A stretch of 64,000 nt of DNA from Phaffia rhodozyma (taxonomy: Eukaryota > Basidiomycota > Tremellomycetes > Cystofilobasidiales > Mrakiaceae): positions 1,674,001 to 1,738,000 of the forward strand of contig JACGZH010000004.1 in NCBI GenBank assembly GCA_014706385.1. The letters are read 5' to 3'. Below the pieces are notes generated by a model that was given only the letters and a program-made list of their open reading frames with translations, did no database searches and was not told the DNA's origin. The position numbers were made by a program, and so were the translations under genes. Positions 1 to 13,212 of the stretch are shown here, in pieces. Positions within the stretch are counted from its first letter, which is position 1, and every line of letters starts with the position of its first letter.

Positions 1-1440
1 TCGCCTACAGAACGTCTCAAGAAGTCCGTCCTCGCATGCAATCACTGTAGACAAAAGTACGTCTTGTCTTGTTCGCAATTGTAGTCACAGAACCCCTTGT
101 GGCTGAATGTTTCTGAGATCCTTCTCAAACTTTCTCTTCTCTTTTCTCTCTGCAAACAGAAAAACAAAATGCAGTAGTCACAGGCCGTCTTGTGTTAGCT
201 GTCTGAGGTCAAACAGAACATGCGTATATGCGTCCACTCCCTCTGACCGGGCGGCCGGCAGCAGAGAGAAACGGCCAGAAGCCTCACCTGTACTACCTGA
301 ATCAGATCCCATCCTAGGCCCGAATTTTACATCAACTCTCGGCGTCGCGTTGGCCAGGCCTCGACCAAGAAAACGAGCAAGAACAGATAGTCAGTTAGGT
401 GGACCAAAGACTCGACAGCGAGGTAGTCACACAGTTAGTGAAAGTACTTTGACCAATGACCCAGAAACGTCTCGATGGGTCCCATCAATTGTGAGTCTTC
501 TTTCTCTCTTCTCTGTTTGTTCTGTCACATGGGTGCCGTCTGACTTGGGTATCAATCATCTCTACCTGGTTATTTTTAACTCCTTCAGTCTTGTGCACCC
601 TCGCCTGTGTCACAATCTCCTTCTGAAGCGATGACGTCTCTTTCGCCATTGTTCTCTCGCTCAGTAATGCCATCCACGTCTTCGTGTCCCAGTTCAAGCA
701 CGATGTCGACGATGTCGACGATGTCGATTCCTACGCCACAAGGCGATCATGCTACCTGCGACTCTGTCGAGAACCCTTCATCCTCGGCCATCGTTGACTA
801 TCAAGAGCTGGCTTACAATTCCAGGGTTTGGTCATCGACACCGGCCTGGCTGGAGCAACCATCGTCTTCAGTCATTCCCAAAAGTCCGGTTAGTGCGGTC
901 TACCATCCAATCCCGATGTACCCCTCTTTCTCTTGGCCAGTACCGGCGGCTACAACGTCGGAGATATCACCAACCATCACCACCGCTACCAGCCTGGCGC
1001 TCGACAACCCTTTGGACCCATACGTATATACTCCTCCGTCGACAGCGGCGTCGGTCGCTTCGACTTGCACTAATATATCTAACGGAGACCACTTGTTCAA
1101 CTACCCCTATCCATTCCAGTTCTCATCAGAACTGCCATTCTCGCTTCCAGAACACCCTTTTTCATCTGTCGGGCCGGAGGAATCATTCTTTTCGATCCCG
1201 GCTTACTCTGCGCATCATGATCTCCCTCTCGAACCGGTCGAATTAGACCGTACGGCGATCACAAAGGTGGAGACCGAGCCAGAGATGGAACCTGAATGGG
1301 GTTATCCTCACACGTTGCATTCCCTCCATCAATCATTGGCGATTCATGTGAATCCTCCGATGAGGAAGCGAGTGAGCGACTTGTGGAACGTGCAGAGTCT
1401 CGAAAATCCAGTGGTCGATCCGTTGAGCGCTTGGAGCTAG
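1..1440 (+). CDS. Zn2Cys6 (fungal binuclear cluster) transcription factor, 5' end cut by window
   Basis: This is a nuclear DNA-binding regulator whose N-terminus lies before the window. Three exons are visible: 1-56, 160-490 and 589-1440, with introns starting GTACGT and GTGAGT. Joining the first two exons gives a complete Zn2Cys6 cluster with spacing C-x2-C-x6-C-x6-C-x2-C-x6-C, starting at ACNHCRQKKTKC; the first intron splits the cluster itself. Just after it comes a basic stretch (RPRPRKRAR), as expected for a linker or nuclear localisation signal. The remaining roughly 280 residues are rich in Ser, Pro and Thr, with a short Met-Ser-Thr repeat near 690-730, and no fungal_trans domain was recognised. 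The stop is TAG at 1438-1440. The target genes cannot be inferred. The DNA-binding assignment is seen directly; a role as activator or repressor is unknown. Confidence 0.85.
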
Positions 1441-2829
1441 CTATATGAAGAGTCTCGATAGGCTCCTCTTTTCTTTACTTTTTATCTTCTGCTTGTCTGC
1501 TTGCTGTGAACTCAATGCATATACCCTTCTTTCAACCCTTCTCTTTTTGTGCTATATCCTTTCTCTTCGTTCCTTGCTCTTGCCATTTTGCCCCAAACCA
1601 TTCTCTATCCCTCGTCACTTGTCGCTCTTCTCCTTCGTTTCTTGTATTATGTATAGCTGTATACATACGCACACTCTTCTTCTGACTTTCGTACGACCCA
1701 AAAGAACACAAAAGAAAACACAGGCAGTCTCTTGCTTGCTTCTTCTCTTCTCTTCTTTATCTTCTTCACTTTTTGCCTTCATCTTTTTCTTTTCTTTCTC
1801 TTTCTTCTTTTAAGGAAAACGTTATCTTATCTTCTTTAGCTTTCAACTATTTCATTGTCTTTTATACCATATCTTTCATACTGCCCTTCACTTGTATAAC
1901 CCCTTTTGCCTGTTGATCTTCTTCTCTATTTTCGCTGTTCTTCCATTCTGCTCTTCCTCCAGCCTGTTTGTTCTAAAACGGCCTACGAAGAAACAGAACG
2001 AAGGAGAATGAATAAGTTGAGCTCAGTCGGCCTTCGAATCCTATCCTATCAATTTCATTTTAAATCTGCAGATATGTTCTTTTTCTTTTTCTTCTTTTTT
2101 TTTCTTTCTCGATATCAATAGACATAGACGTAGACGTAGACATACATCTTTACTATACAAGACCTTTCTAGAACTAAATGTAAGAACCAAGGTAACGGGA
2201 GAAGAAACGAAAACAAACAACGTGAAGTACGAAGAGTGACAAACAATGAAATAGACAGTAATTTTAATTTTTTAAAAGGAAAGAGAAAAGAAAAGAAAGA
2301 AAGAAGAAGAAGAAGACGATGTCTGAGATGAACTGACTGAACAATCGATCGGCTAGCCGGATGAAACCAAACAGAAATGTGAAGAAAACGCGAACTGACG
2401 CAGGAACAAGAGGGGGTTGCATGTGATCCTAGAATGGTTCATCGAAGGAATCAAGTTTCGATAGCCGACGGATCGTATCTTGCCAATCTTGGGAGATCTT
2501 CGTGGTACTCGGGCATCGAGCTTATTAAAAGTGAATCCGGTTTGCCCCATGCAAAACAAGAGATAACAGCACAAAAGAGAGAAGAAGAGAACAGGAACAG
2601 AAACAGGGTGCAACGCCGAGAGCGAAGGATGCAGATCGCAAATGAGGACGGAGAATGGGTCCGGACGGGAAGGAGGCAAAAAAAGGAAAAGAGCAAGATG
2701 GCGGATAAGTAAAGGGAACGCCATAATGCACATGCATCGAATCATTCCTCGACGCCCGAAAATAAACATATCGGAGGGAAAAAGAAATCTTCGGAGTCGA
2801 AGTGGCGGAAGAAATCGGAAAAGACAAAG
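1441..2829. other. Intergenic / 3' UTR region between convergent genes
   Basis: About 1.4 kb lies between the transcription-factor stop and the conservative HIR1 stop. It is strongly strand-biased: pyrimidine-rich on the + strand to about 2110, then purine-rich, as expected for two convergent 3' UTRs. Short open frames here look random. A small extra HIR1 exon ending near 2451 is possible on the minus strand (see the HIR1 entry). Confidence 0.6.
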
Positions 2830-5800
2830 TTATGAGGGAGATAGGGCAGACGTACATAAAACAGCGAGAACGTCCCTCAAATGATCCTTCTTCCGTCCAG
2901 CGACAATACCGGGACCAAAACGGGGGCTTGTCGAGGCATGAATGATCGGAGGGGGCGTTAGGGTTGACGTGTGCGTCGTCGACTTGTTGATCCCCGACAA
3001 TGTTCTAAATCCGTGCAAAAGTGTTTGATTCCGGAAGAAGAAAAAGAAGACGAATCAACACCAGAGAAGACAACCAAGTTATTTTTGTTTCTCCGCGAGA
3101 TGAGATGTCAAAATGACTGATCAGGTATTCGGGAACAAAAGTCTATGATGCGCATGTATGCGAAACAGTCTTTACTGTTTCGGATATGGTAGACATGTCG
3201 GAGAGGTAAAAGGAAGTAAAAGGAAGTGAATGAATGAAAGACTAACGCTCGATCAGCTCCAAACATATTTCCACTGCCGATCGATCCGACAGCCAAGTCC
3301 TCTAATAATTCCTCGACCTTTTCGACGTTTCCTTGTTCTGCCAACCGCTTAGCATAAGTTCCCAGATACGAAGCATATTCATCCACCGGCACTCCTAAGG
3401 CCTGACTGGCATGCAATCTGGATTCAAGATGGCCGAGTGTGATCGCTTGGGTAAAAGAAATGGGTGAACTTGGACCATCATTTGCTGAACTTTCTACCTG
3501 TCGAACGACTCTCCCTGCCTCTTTGAGATTCTCATCGTCCACACCATCAGTCTCCGAATCTTGCTGATTGATGAGCGCACCGATAGAAGCCTCGAGTTGT
3601 GGGATGACTCGTTTTGAATGAACGATCGTTGAAGTTCTGGACGTACGGTCGGATGAGGATTCCCAATGATCAGAGCCTCTCGACCACCATCTACTCGAAA
3701 GGACGATCCAACAAGCCAAATGTTGACAGAATGTCAAAGCTCGGCCGTTCGAGAGGACGAACACATGGGCGTGGTTGGAACGGAGACTGGATCGGAAAAT
3801 TGTTGGTCTTTTCGTGCTCGTTGAGGTGAGTGGTCGGAGGATGGTGGAGATATTGGGTTGAGCTGATGCGTAAATAGCGGTCTTGGTCTTGATATTCCTA
3901 TATATGGGCAAAGGCAGAGATCGATCAACATGAAATACAACTTGTCTATAAGACCAAAAAGGAACAAAGAAAGAAAAGAAAAAACAAATGGACAGACCAA
4001 TTGTACATCGTTCCCAGAGCAGTCACAGCGGAAAGGCCCGTCTTGGAAGCCTCGAGGATCGAACATGGCCCGTCAAGGAAAAGGGTGGGCAAGATTCGTC
4101 TTCCCTGAAGAGAATATACGGTGAGAGTACCATCTTCGCAGGATAATGCGGCAAAGAACATGGTAGCAACAACAGAGATGACCGGGCTGGACAGATAATC
4201 TGACCAGATGATTTTGTTTGACGAACGCGCTGAAATTTCGATTGGGCCTAAACTCAAACATCATTTTAGTAAAAATTCAACTTTCAGGGGAAAAAAAAGG
4301 GAGAAAAATCTGGCACACGACAAGAGGAAAGGGAAGAAAGCAAACTGACCGGTATTTGTATTACGAACTTCAATTTTTGGAGAGTCCGCATTGTCGGAGA
4401 ACTTGGCAGATAAGAGCGCCTTGATAGACGGTATTGGGAGCACGTTCCCACCCGTTCGGGTTTGATCTAAATTGACAAACGACATTTCTGGTCGCGCCGA
4501 TCGCAGATCTCTCTCGAGATCATCACCTCCCATCATCGTCCTCGTCCTCGCTTTCAATTCAGATAAATCTCCAGAAGCTTTTCGTTTCCCGTTCAGCGAT
4601 AGTCCAGACTGCTCGACGTCCGTTCGCATCTCTATGTCTCTCATTCCTGGATTAGCCGAACTGGTTGAGGGCATCTGTGGAGGAACCCCGAGTGTGGAAG
4701 ATGAGGACGATATGGCTGGCGGGGCCTGTGAGTTTCCGAAGACTGCCTGGTTGACACCGACGATGGAAGAACCGGTCTGAAGCATCGTCGGTTGGATCCG
4801 TTTCTTTCCGTTTTTCATCGTGATCGTCTGTGTCAACGGAACGGGTACAGGGACCGGTAGAGTGGACGATATCGGATTACTCTGTTCAGCCAACGAGGTC
4901 TTGCCCGTCATACGGGGTATGAGCGTCTTGACGGCCGTGGTAATAGGAGCCGGTGTACGAGAGACCACTTGGCTGACAGGATCCGTCTTTGATTGAGAAT
5001 GTTTTCTGAAATGCTCGTATGTGCTCAAAACGACCTTGTGTGAGAGAGAGGGAGAAGGAGTCAGCGGTCAGAAAGAGGAACGCACTCGGCCGTATGATAT
5101 GCAGAGCGAGGAAAGCCGGGTTACCTCGAGAGCGCCCTCTTGTGCAAATCCGCTAATTTCTTTTTTGGTGAAATCGAAACAAGCGATACTTCCATCCGAA
5201 GAGCAAGCGTACAACGTTCGGCCTTGTGTTGTCCTTTGAAACGAGAAAACGAGAGCGAAAAGAAGAATTCGCTACAAGATCAGAAGAGAAGAAAGAGACA
5301 GAGAAAGAAAAATAGCGGCAACGTCGACCTACCATGATAGATCCCAAATCTTTCCATCGAAACATTCGGTAACCACCAGGAGCGGTGACGGCTCGTTGTT
5401 CTTCCAAATACTAATCGACCGATCATCCGATCCCTTATGAGCACAAAATGAAATTCAAAAACATCTCAGCCCAAGGCCAGAGAAAAGAAGCAGAGGAAGA
5501 AAATAGTAAACAAAGAGAGAGGTACGGACCAAAGCAACCATGCACGATGTCCTATTCCGCGTAAGTTTCTCTCCTTTAGGGATGAACACCCGAGGGTTGA
5601 ACGCCTACAATCATCGTCAATAAAAGAGGAAAAGGTCAAGGAGAAATTCAAGATCCACATCAGCAATATTCGGCCATCTGTCTATCTCCCTCCTTCGAAA
5701 GAAGGTATCGATACGAACGGTCACTTCCACCGTATTTTCATGTCCCACAAAGCAGATATCTTGTTTCCATCCATGCCGTTGGATGACGGCCGCCGTGAAG

Positions 5801-7999
5801 ACCGCTCTGTTCATTGCGTTTGACGAGGCGATGAACGCACCATCAGGCGACCAACTTGAAGAAGAATGAGAATGAAGAATTTTTTTAAAGGGGAGTAGAG
5901 TAAGTCGCAATTGCTTCGACCGGAACCTACTGCCAAACAAATCAGGGAAAGAAGATGACGAAGAGAAACTCACCTGAGCCTTCGGAAAAAGGTTGAACCT
6001 GGAGAATTCACGAAAGGCTCTTTGATCGTTTGTTGGAGTGTCCAATCTGATGTTTTCCAGATCTTGACAGATTTGTCATCGGACTAAACCAACTCGACCA
6101 AATCCAGCCGTCCGTTTCGTTTGAAAGGGGAACAAGAGCAAGAGGTCGGTTCATCAGTGGTGATCAATTGAATATATATATATCCATAATTGATGAAAAG
6201 ACAGACCTGTGTAGCCAGATATTCACCAACAGGGTCCCAACAAACTCCTTTCACGAAGTCCTCATGTTGAGCGATCTTTTTGATGATTTCTTATTGACCA
6301 ACGACCCGTTATTGAAATGAAATTCAATGAGTTTATCTCAAACCCTCAGGCAGACTAGCACGCGCAAAGAAAAAAAAACGCTTCTGAGGAAGAGAGAAAA
6401 GAAATGAGGGGTACGTACGAAAAGTTGCGGTGTTCCAAACATAGACCATACTATCCAAACCGACAGTGGCTAGCATTGCATCATCCCTTGACCACGCGAG
6501 ATCGACCACATCTAGTTTTAACCCCCATTCATGATAACGAACGAAGAAAAGCGGTCCATGTCGGAAGCAGCGTTCGCGATGTGATCGACCATTCATCAAG
6601 CACAAACAAAAGAAGAAGAAAAAAGAGAAAAGAGCTAAAAGGCAAACAAAAAGAACGGACCACTGGAATGACCGACGAGTCGCTGGAGGGGCTTCCAAGT
6701 CTCGACGTTGACGTCTGTCGATCCAAAAATTCGACCTCCTCCGACGCTGTTCAAAGAAAGACAAGATGGAGGGAGGCGAAAATAAGAACCGCTGACACGA
6801 AGGAAATTTTAGAGACACAAGAGTCAGAAATCAAAGAAACGAACGGATCCAGATCCCCTGTGGAACGCGACGCGACGCGACGAAGAAAGAAACAGACGCG
6901 TCAGTTATATGCCTCAAAGACAAGAAAGAAAGAAACGAAAAGAGCATACAGATCACAACAATTTTGTCATCCGAACCGGAAGCCAGGAAACGCCCGTGAT
7001 GAGCCCATCTGACGCACAATACCGGTCCTGAAAGTCCCAAGCCCGAAATTAAGACCAAGATGCATACAGAATCCCGTAAGCCAAGATAGTTCAGTGAAAC
7101 CCTCTTCGTTCGCTCTCAAACGAAGTCACTGAGAGAAAAGAGCTCGGATTGCAAAGAGAAGAAGAAGAAGAGAGAGCAAGTAGAACAGACCATCATGTTG
7201 AGTCATCGTGCACAGTAACCTCGGGTTTGACTCGTTCTTCTCAACCTCTTCATCCAATATTGGAAGTGTCGACCAAATCCTTATCTTGCCGTCTAAACAT
7301 GTTCCCAAAACAAGTCGAGTCATTAGTTAAAATCAGACTCGGCATTACTCTTGACCTTCCCAAGCGCTAAGTCTCAAGCGTCAGTGAGAGTGAACGGCAG
7401 AAAGAGGAACGGACCAAGACTACCGGTAGCCAATCTAGAACCATCTGGATGAACGCTGACCGAATAGATAGGCAACCTCCCTCGTTTGCCTTCCGACTTT
7501 GCGTCTGTTGGTCTTGCCCGAATGCATGCGCGATAGAGGGTACGAGTAAGTCAAGACGATTGATAGAAACAAAGGATCCAAACCAGCGAGGCGGAAGAGA
7601 AAGAAAGGGGGAGAAGATCAGAGCAGAGTGAAGATAGTCAGCGCTACTGTAGATCATCCACAAATCGTTCGTCTGTTATTCCAATCTCCATGTCCTCAGC
7701 CTGACTAAATGTGACAGTAGCGACGCAGATGGCTGAGGTTGTATCGTCATCTGGTTAACACATTTGTCAAGATGGTTGCCCAGCCGAACATATGATGTAT
7801 CGTCTGGATTGGTTGCTGAAACCTCAGTATTCAATCCTTCCGAGGATCTCCAGCGGACCTCGAGAGGGTATCCAGAAAGAGAGACAGAGAGAGGAATCGG
7901 GAAAGAAAAACAGAAAGAGAAACAGGAAGAAAAAGAAAACGAGGAAGAATCATCAAGCGTACCCTCATGTTTCACCCAAGCTGGTTTGATCAATTTCAT
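2830..7999 (-). CDS. HIR1: HIR1/HIRA histone chaperone (replication-independent H3-H4 deposition)
   Basis: Subunit of the HIR nucleosome-assembly complex, acting in the nucleus on histone H3-H4 and in histone-gene repression. The start MKLIKPAWVKHEG at 7999 matches the family N-terminus. Spliced exons give a seven-bladed WD40 propeller, with segments such as YSVSVHPDGSRLATGS, CVRWAHHGRFLASGSDDK, VDLAWSRDDAMLATVGLDS and VCWDPVGEYLATQSDDKSVK. A B-domain-like basic motif follows (KNGKKRIQPTML, about 4.8 kb), then the C-terminal Hira domain (IIWSDYLSSPV, about 4.2 kb; LESRLHASQAL, about 3.4 kb). At least 13 introns are present, including a 13-nt microexon at 6845-6857. The last recognisable block (GRKKDHLRDVLAVL) lies near 2.85-2.93 kb with a stop at 2830. 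A further exon ending at 2451 (reading EYHEDLPRLARYD) cannot be excluded. Confidence 0.9.
6845..6857 (-). other. 13-nt internal microexon of HIR1
   Basis: Between the exon ending SDDKIVVI plus one base (donor GTATGC) and the exon beginning VGGGRIFGS, only a 13-nt exon bounded by CCACAG and GTTCGT restores the reading frame. It supplies W-D-L-D plus two bases of Pro, completing the WD-repeat ending I-W and the family's following acidic residues. Phases agree on both sides. Confidence 0.75.
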
Positions 8000-8594
8000 T
8001 CTCGCCCTCTTCGTTCAAGATCAGCTCTCCGATTCTACGTGTTTTCGGATTTTGAAGCTAACTTCGATGTCGGGTTTCAATATCGATCTCAATATCAACG
8101 TCCAGGTTTCCAAGATCTATAGTTCAACTCCAAAGTGAACGATTTGATGTGGTCAAAAAGAGGAAAGAGCGAACGATAGGAAGGCGAAGAGACAGAATGA
8201 TCTATAGGAATTGTTTTGTTGCATCATCCGCGTCGCTTGGGCCTGGCACGAGCATTGGGTTAGCACAGCCCGGAGTGTAAACACGTGACAATGTATTTAC
8301 TTTTTCATAGTATATATTTTTTATTTTTTTTTGAAAGAATAATGAAGATCTAGGCAAAAGGAGATTATTTGGAGAGCAGAGAAAAACACCGGGGAGACCG
8401 AGGAAAGGAAATGATAGAAAGAGGAGTGTATATGAAGCAAACCGGGATGGGATAGATAATTGATTGTACGAGCAAGGAAAGGGATTGATGGAGACTATAG
8501 AACAGAGACATACACAATGATATGTTTTTTTTCTCTTTGTTTTTAGAAGTTTTCTGTTAATTACAAAAACCATCTACTTCAAGTTGCCAAAAGC
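8000..8594. other. Intergenic spacer HIR1 promoter / NCS1 permease 3' end
   Basis: About 600 bp separates two genes transcribed leftwards. It should contain the HIR1 promoter and the permease 3' UTR. A T-rich run (8310-8333) is visible. No gene, RNA gene or repeat element was recognised. Confidence 0.5.
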
Positions 8595-10965
8595 TTAGAG
8601 CTTGGGTTCTTCCTCATCGGCGAGCTTCTTGGAAGTCTCGTTACCGAACGTCGGGACGGCAAGCTCACTGTTGGATCCGACCGAATCTGTGAGCTCATCG
8701 AAAGTGCCAAAGACGTCGGCGTCGTCGACCTGGCCGACGCCCGGAGGACGATCAATCTTGTTAAGGACGAGCCAGAGGAAAGTCGCGATAGCAAAACCGA
8801 GTGGCCACGCCAAGTAGGACAACCTGACCAGTTTGAGGGAGACCACGACCTTGCCCTTGGTGACGGTAGATATGAAACCAGGGAGAGACGGTCCAATAGA
8901 GCAGGCCCAGACGAAAGGTGCCTTGAGGTTGACTCCATGGAAGAACCAATAGTCGGACGAGTAGTTGGGGGTGTACAGGTGGGATAACCTGACCTTCTGT
9001 CGACGAAGGACGAAGTAGTCGGCAAACATGATACCGGCAAGAGGGCCGAGGAAGATGGAGTAACCGGAGAGGACGGAGAGGAAGGTGGTGGCCGTATTGA
9101 CGAGCTGCCAGGGGTTGATGGCGAAACCGACGACGGCGACGACGGCAGATCCTCGCTTGACATCGATATACCTGGGGAACATGGTGGCCAAGTCAATTCC
9201 ACCCACAACACCACAGGTGACGACGTTGATGCAAAGCTGACTGCAGATGAAGGAGAGCGAGAGGAAGAACAAGGCGGCCCGGCAACCGGAGGTGGGGTTG
9301 TGTTGTTGGATGGCTTGGATCATCTTGTACGGTTGCCAGAGCAGTCCAGATTCAGGATACAATCCAGCTCCGCAACTAGTGATGATCAATCCGATGACTG
9401 AGGTGCCGATCAAAGAGGCTGGGACGATGAATGCCTGACCCCAAACTGAAAGTAGCGAGAGGAAAGGGAAGAGGAAGAAAACACACGCGCACATTAGCGA
9501 TCAACGAAACATAGTATGACTGTAAGAGTTGGATACTTACTTTGATCTCCAGGCTTTCGGGCGTATCGAGAAAAGTCTATTGGGCGAGACGTGAGCGAAA
9601 CGATGAGATCGTGAGTTGATTGAAGGGAGGACTAGAGCGGAAGGATAGATTGAGGAACCTACCGGCAGCATAGATGATAGCACCGGACCAGGCTCCGATC
9701 TTTGCGGTAATTCCTCTGGTCATGGCCCAACCAAGCTGAACGCTGGTGAGAGGCTTTATTTTGAGCAACTTGGAGGTATCATAGATAAGTGGTCCGGCAT
9801 TTCCTTGCTTGGCAACAACGTAGGCCAACAGGGCGATCGTCGCGATGGACACACAGAACGACGAGACAACGGCTGGGATTCGGTATCTTTCCGGTCGGAC
9901 GAACAGTAGAGGGAACGCAAGACACCAGAAGATGACGTAGCAGATGAAGTCATTGGTTTTCATGTTTGCCGAGGCGGGGAAGTGGTTCTTCATGGTGTAA
10001 AACCCGGGCCAGAAGGTGGCGATCAAGTTTTTGACAAGCTGACCACCGAACCAGCCTTGGTAACCGTACCAAACGAAACTGAGAATAAGCCTGTTGGCGA
10101 CGACGAACCAGGCTCCTCGGACTCCCCAAGGAGCTCTATTTCCGACGGCGAAGGGAATGTGCCAGCTGAGGCGGATGAAAGACGATAGGAAGTGAACAAG
10201 GAAAAACAAAGGATGTGAAGAGAGGGTTTAGTCTACCGGAGACGGAGGCTAGAGAAGGCGCGCAAGCAAATAGAAGAGAGATGACTCACGTTCCACCTTG
10301 CATACCGTTGGCGACTAGAGCGGCGGTAATGATGAGATCAGCAATGACGGTCGCTAGAATGGACTGCCACACGTTCTGTAAAGGAGAATGAAGGGAACGG
10401 ATAAAAAAAGAAGAAAAAAAACGAATAGAGGAAAGATTAGATAAGAGCGCTGTACCAAACCAGACTGCATACGCTAGGGAGTGAAACTATATCAGCAACT
10501 TACAAGACCGAGAGAAAGTAGGGTGGACGACCCAGCAAGATCAGACACATTGATAGCTGGAGGCGTGATTGGTACATTCGGTTGTGGATACGAACGTATG
10601 TGCGCACGTGGAAGGTCAATTAGGAATCATCAGCTGACAAGAAAAATTGAAGAAAAAGAAGAAGAAGAAAATAAGGATGAAACTGACTGGTAGCGAGCCA
10701 GAACCAGAAGAAAGTGGTCTTTGTCCAAGTTCTCCTTGAAGGAGGCAAAGGTTTGATGTCTTCGTTGATCTGACAAAGGAATGGATTGACCGAAGGAATG
10801 ATAAGAACATTGACAACGATAGCAACAAGGGCAAAACAAGACGTTGATACATACATAAGGCGATGGGTCACCGACGACTTCTGCAAACCTGAACGTCCTC
10901 CTGAAGACACTCATGCTCTGATAGGGCGAGGGCGAGAACGCCGATGTTGAGGCTGATGTCTCCAT
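8595..10965 (-). CDS. NCS1-family permease (uracil/allantoin/purine-related transporter)
   Basis: Plasma-membrane nucleobase:cation symporter-1 family member. Exons run leftwards from METSASTS (10965). The cytosolic lead ends in the family pattern NEDIKPLPPSRRTW, followed by TM1 (TFFWFWLAT) and further helices. The WYGYQGWFGGQ segment and DFSRYARKPGDQ match conserved NCS1 positions, as does GFAINPWQLVN in TM8-9. A long 3' exon (8595 to about 9450) holds the last helices and an acidic tail ending EEEPKL. About seven introns were placed; the small exon around 10.5 kb (INVSDLAGSS) is supported by phase and family order. Substrate cannot be told from sequence alone: uracil (Fur4), allantoin (Dal4), uridine and thiamin (Thi10) carriers share this fold. 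The start could also be a downstream Met (SMSVFRRTF). Confidence 0.88.
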
Positions 10966-13212
10966 TTGCAAAGAAGCTTGGTATGACAAGAACGATCGAG
11001 AGGGAGAGAATGAAGGGATGTACGAGAGCAGGAGAGAAGAGACCGGAATTGATAACGATGGATGATCTACTTTATAGTGTTCGTCCTCCCGGAAGTTTTT
11101 CTCGCTTTGCAATCCTTCACGTTTCTTTTTAGTCTACACTGGAAGCCAGCTCGATCGAAGAGCAAAGATTGGAAAGCAAAAGAAGCAATGAGGAAAAAAT
11201 GTCAACAAAGGCAGGACCAAAGTTTGGATTAAAAAAAAATGCTTGGGGATAGGCTGACAACGGGCGAGTCAAGGCAAGACGAGGCAAGACTAGAGGAAAG
11301 GAAATACAATGGGAAAGACCAAAAAAAAAAAAAAAGTAGGATAGAGCAAATGAGAAACCCAATGGAACACCACACCCACACAACCATACACCCTCGCACA
11401 AACATATCTTCAAGGATGATACCGGAACAGAAGGCAGTAGAGAATTTTTAGAGAGGAGAACCCGATCGGCGTTCGATCAGTCGAGGGAGAAAGTCAGTGA
11501 GTGAGTGAGGAAGTGTCTGTGTGTGGGTGCGTGGGTGTGTGCCTGGATGCCTGTGTGCGTGTATGCGAACATGCATGCTCACTCTAGCCTCTCCCCCAAC
11601 AGACCGGGGACAGGCGGCTAGTGACGTCTTGTCGAGACGGTCGATCCTCGTTTCTGTAGTCTTTCCTCTCCTTCCCTTCCCGAGCCCCTTTCTGTTTTCC
11701 CTTTCATTTCCCAACAGGAACACTCAAAAGGCTCACTTACCCGGATGATCAATAGAAGAAGAGGGGGGGGGGCAGTGACAGAGACAGGGCGATCACAGAC
11801 AAACACACGGCTGATGGAGGCGCGGGCACGGCGGCAAGAGAGATTGATAGGTGATAGGGAGAGGAAGACGGACAGAGAAGCTCCTTCTTTCTTTTTTCTT
11901 TCATCTACCTTTCTTTCTCTTCTTTTTTAATTTTTATTTTAAAATCATATAACAATGAGGCGCCTGAACGAAGAATGAAAAGAGAAAAAATGCTCATCGG
12001 ATCAATCGCTTTCCGGTAGCAGAACGTTACCAAAGCGTCCTCTCTCTGGATGCATGCCTGTTTGGCTGATCGTCCAGTTCGATTACCCCAACAAAGTCGA
12101 GAGGGAGAGCAAGGACAGTGTCGAGAGGGAGGGGGAAAGTGATCGACTGTGTTTGTTTATGTGGAATGTTTACTTGGCTGCACTTTCTCGGGGCCGTCTA
12201 GATTTATCATCGGCGTCAGACGTCCGATAAGGAAGGAAAGACGACCTTCTGTTGCGTGTGGGTGTGTATGGCTGGTAAGACCGCGTGTAGGTCGTGCGCG
12301 ACTGCGCGTGTTGTCTTCCCCATTAGATTCGTGCCCACTCGTTCTGACACACCCACGTGCCTTCGGACGAAATCGGACACCGTTTGGATTCACGACATCC
12401 GTTACAAGTCAACCCCCTCGTTCTCCCCCCAACGTTACAAACCCACTCTCATCCACCGTCATCCACTGTCATGGCTTACCCGTCAATCTCCGTGACTTAC
12501 GTAGCCACTCCGCCTTGTAACCATGCCGCCCGGCCGTCGAGCCGACCGGCCCGGGGCCGATTGAAGCCGTGCACAGCCACTGCGGAAGCACAAAAAATGA
12601 CGATAAAAACTAAAATAACGATAAACACGGAGTTTTAGCCTGCATGCCCTGGTTACCGACCGTAACCAAGACCGACAGCACCGCGCTCTCCTGGCGCCCT
12701 GCCCTCTTTTGTCCCCTCTCCTCTCCTCGCCTCTCGCTCCTCCCAACTTCCCATTTGATCGTTTTTTTTTCTTCTTGTCTTTTCTTTTCTTTTCCTTTCC
12801 ATGAAGGTCGTTCTGTTGGTTCTCTTTCTGGGTCTTTTTCTTTTTGTTGCGTGTGTGTCTGTGTTCTGTGTGTTCGTGCATCTCTCAAACGAGTGTGTCT
12901 TACATTGTGTGTGTGTGTGTGTGTGTGTAAGTGTGTGTGTGTATAGCCATCGTATCCATCGGTTTCCCTATTGTGGCCCAACCTTCGGTTCTTCCTCCCT
13001 CCTTCTCTCTCCCCCGGGGCCCGGCTCAATCCACACCCGCGTCGCCTTATCGTCAACTTTGTCACCCACTTGACGTGTTCATCGATCCAACCCTCTCTTC
13101 TTTCTTTGCCTCGTTCCCTTCGCCTCTTCATATATACATACACACATCGCCTTCTTTCACTACCCAACACCCATCAGACCCATATCGTCAAGCAAAGAAA
13201 GACTCAGACACC
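10966..13212. other. Long gene-poor, low-complexity spacer with GT microsatellite
   Basis: About 2.2 kb separates the divergent permease and MIPC synthase genes. It contains A-runs (11321-11335), GA/GT-rich tracts (11480-11560), a T-rich stretch (11900-11945), a pyrimidine-rich segment (12700-12830) and a GT array near 12908-12942. Open frames here have simple-sequence composition and no family resemblance. It probably holds both promoters and the MIPC synthase 5' UTR. Confidence 0.5.
12908..12942. repeat. GT dinucleotide microsatellite
   Basis: An interrupted (GT)n tract lies upstream of the MIPC synthase start and is probably transcribed or promoter DNA. Shorter related GT-rich stretches occur between 12840 and 12900. 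Confidence 0.85.

Noticed and set aside
2010..2060. Possible tRNA B-box (CTTCGAATCC) near 2031
   Set aside because: No matching A-box or acceptor-stem pairing at tRNA spacing; no tRNA was found elsewhere in the window by eye.
12157..13170. Several 80-190 residue open frames in the GT/GA-rich spacer
   Set aside because: They have simple-sequence composition (Arg/Thr/His-Thr runs), overlap one another on both strands and resemble no family.
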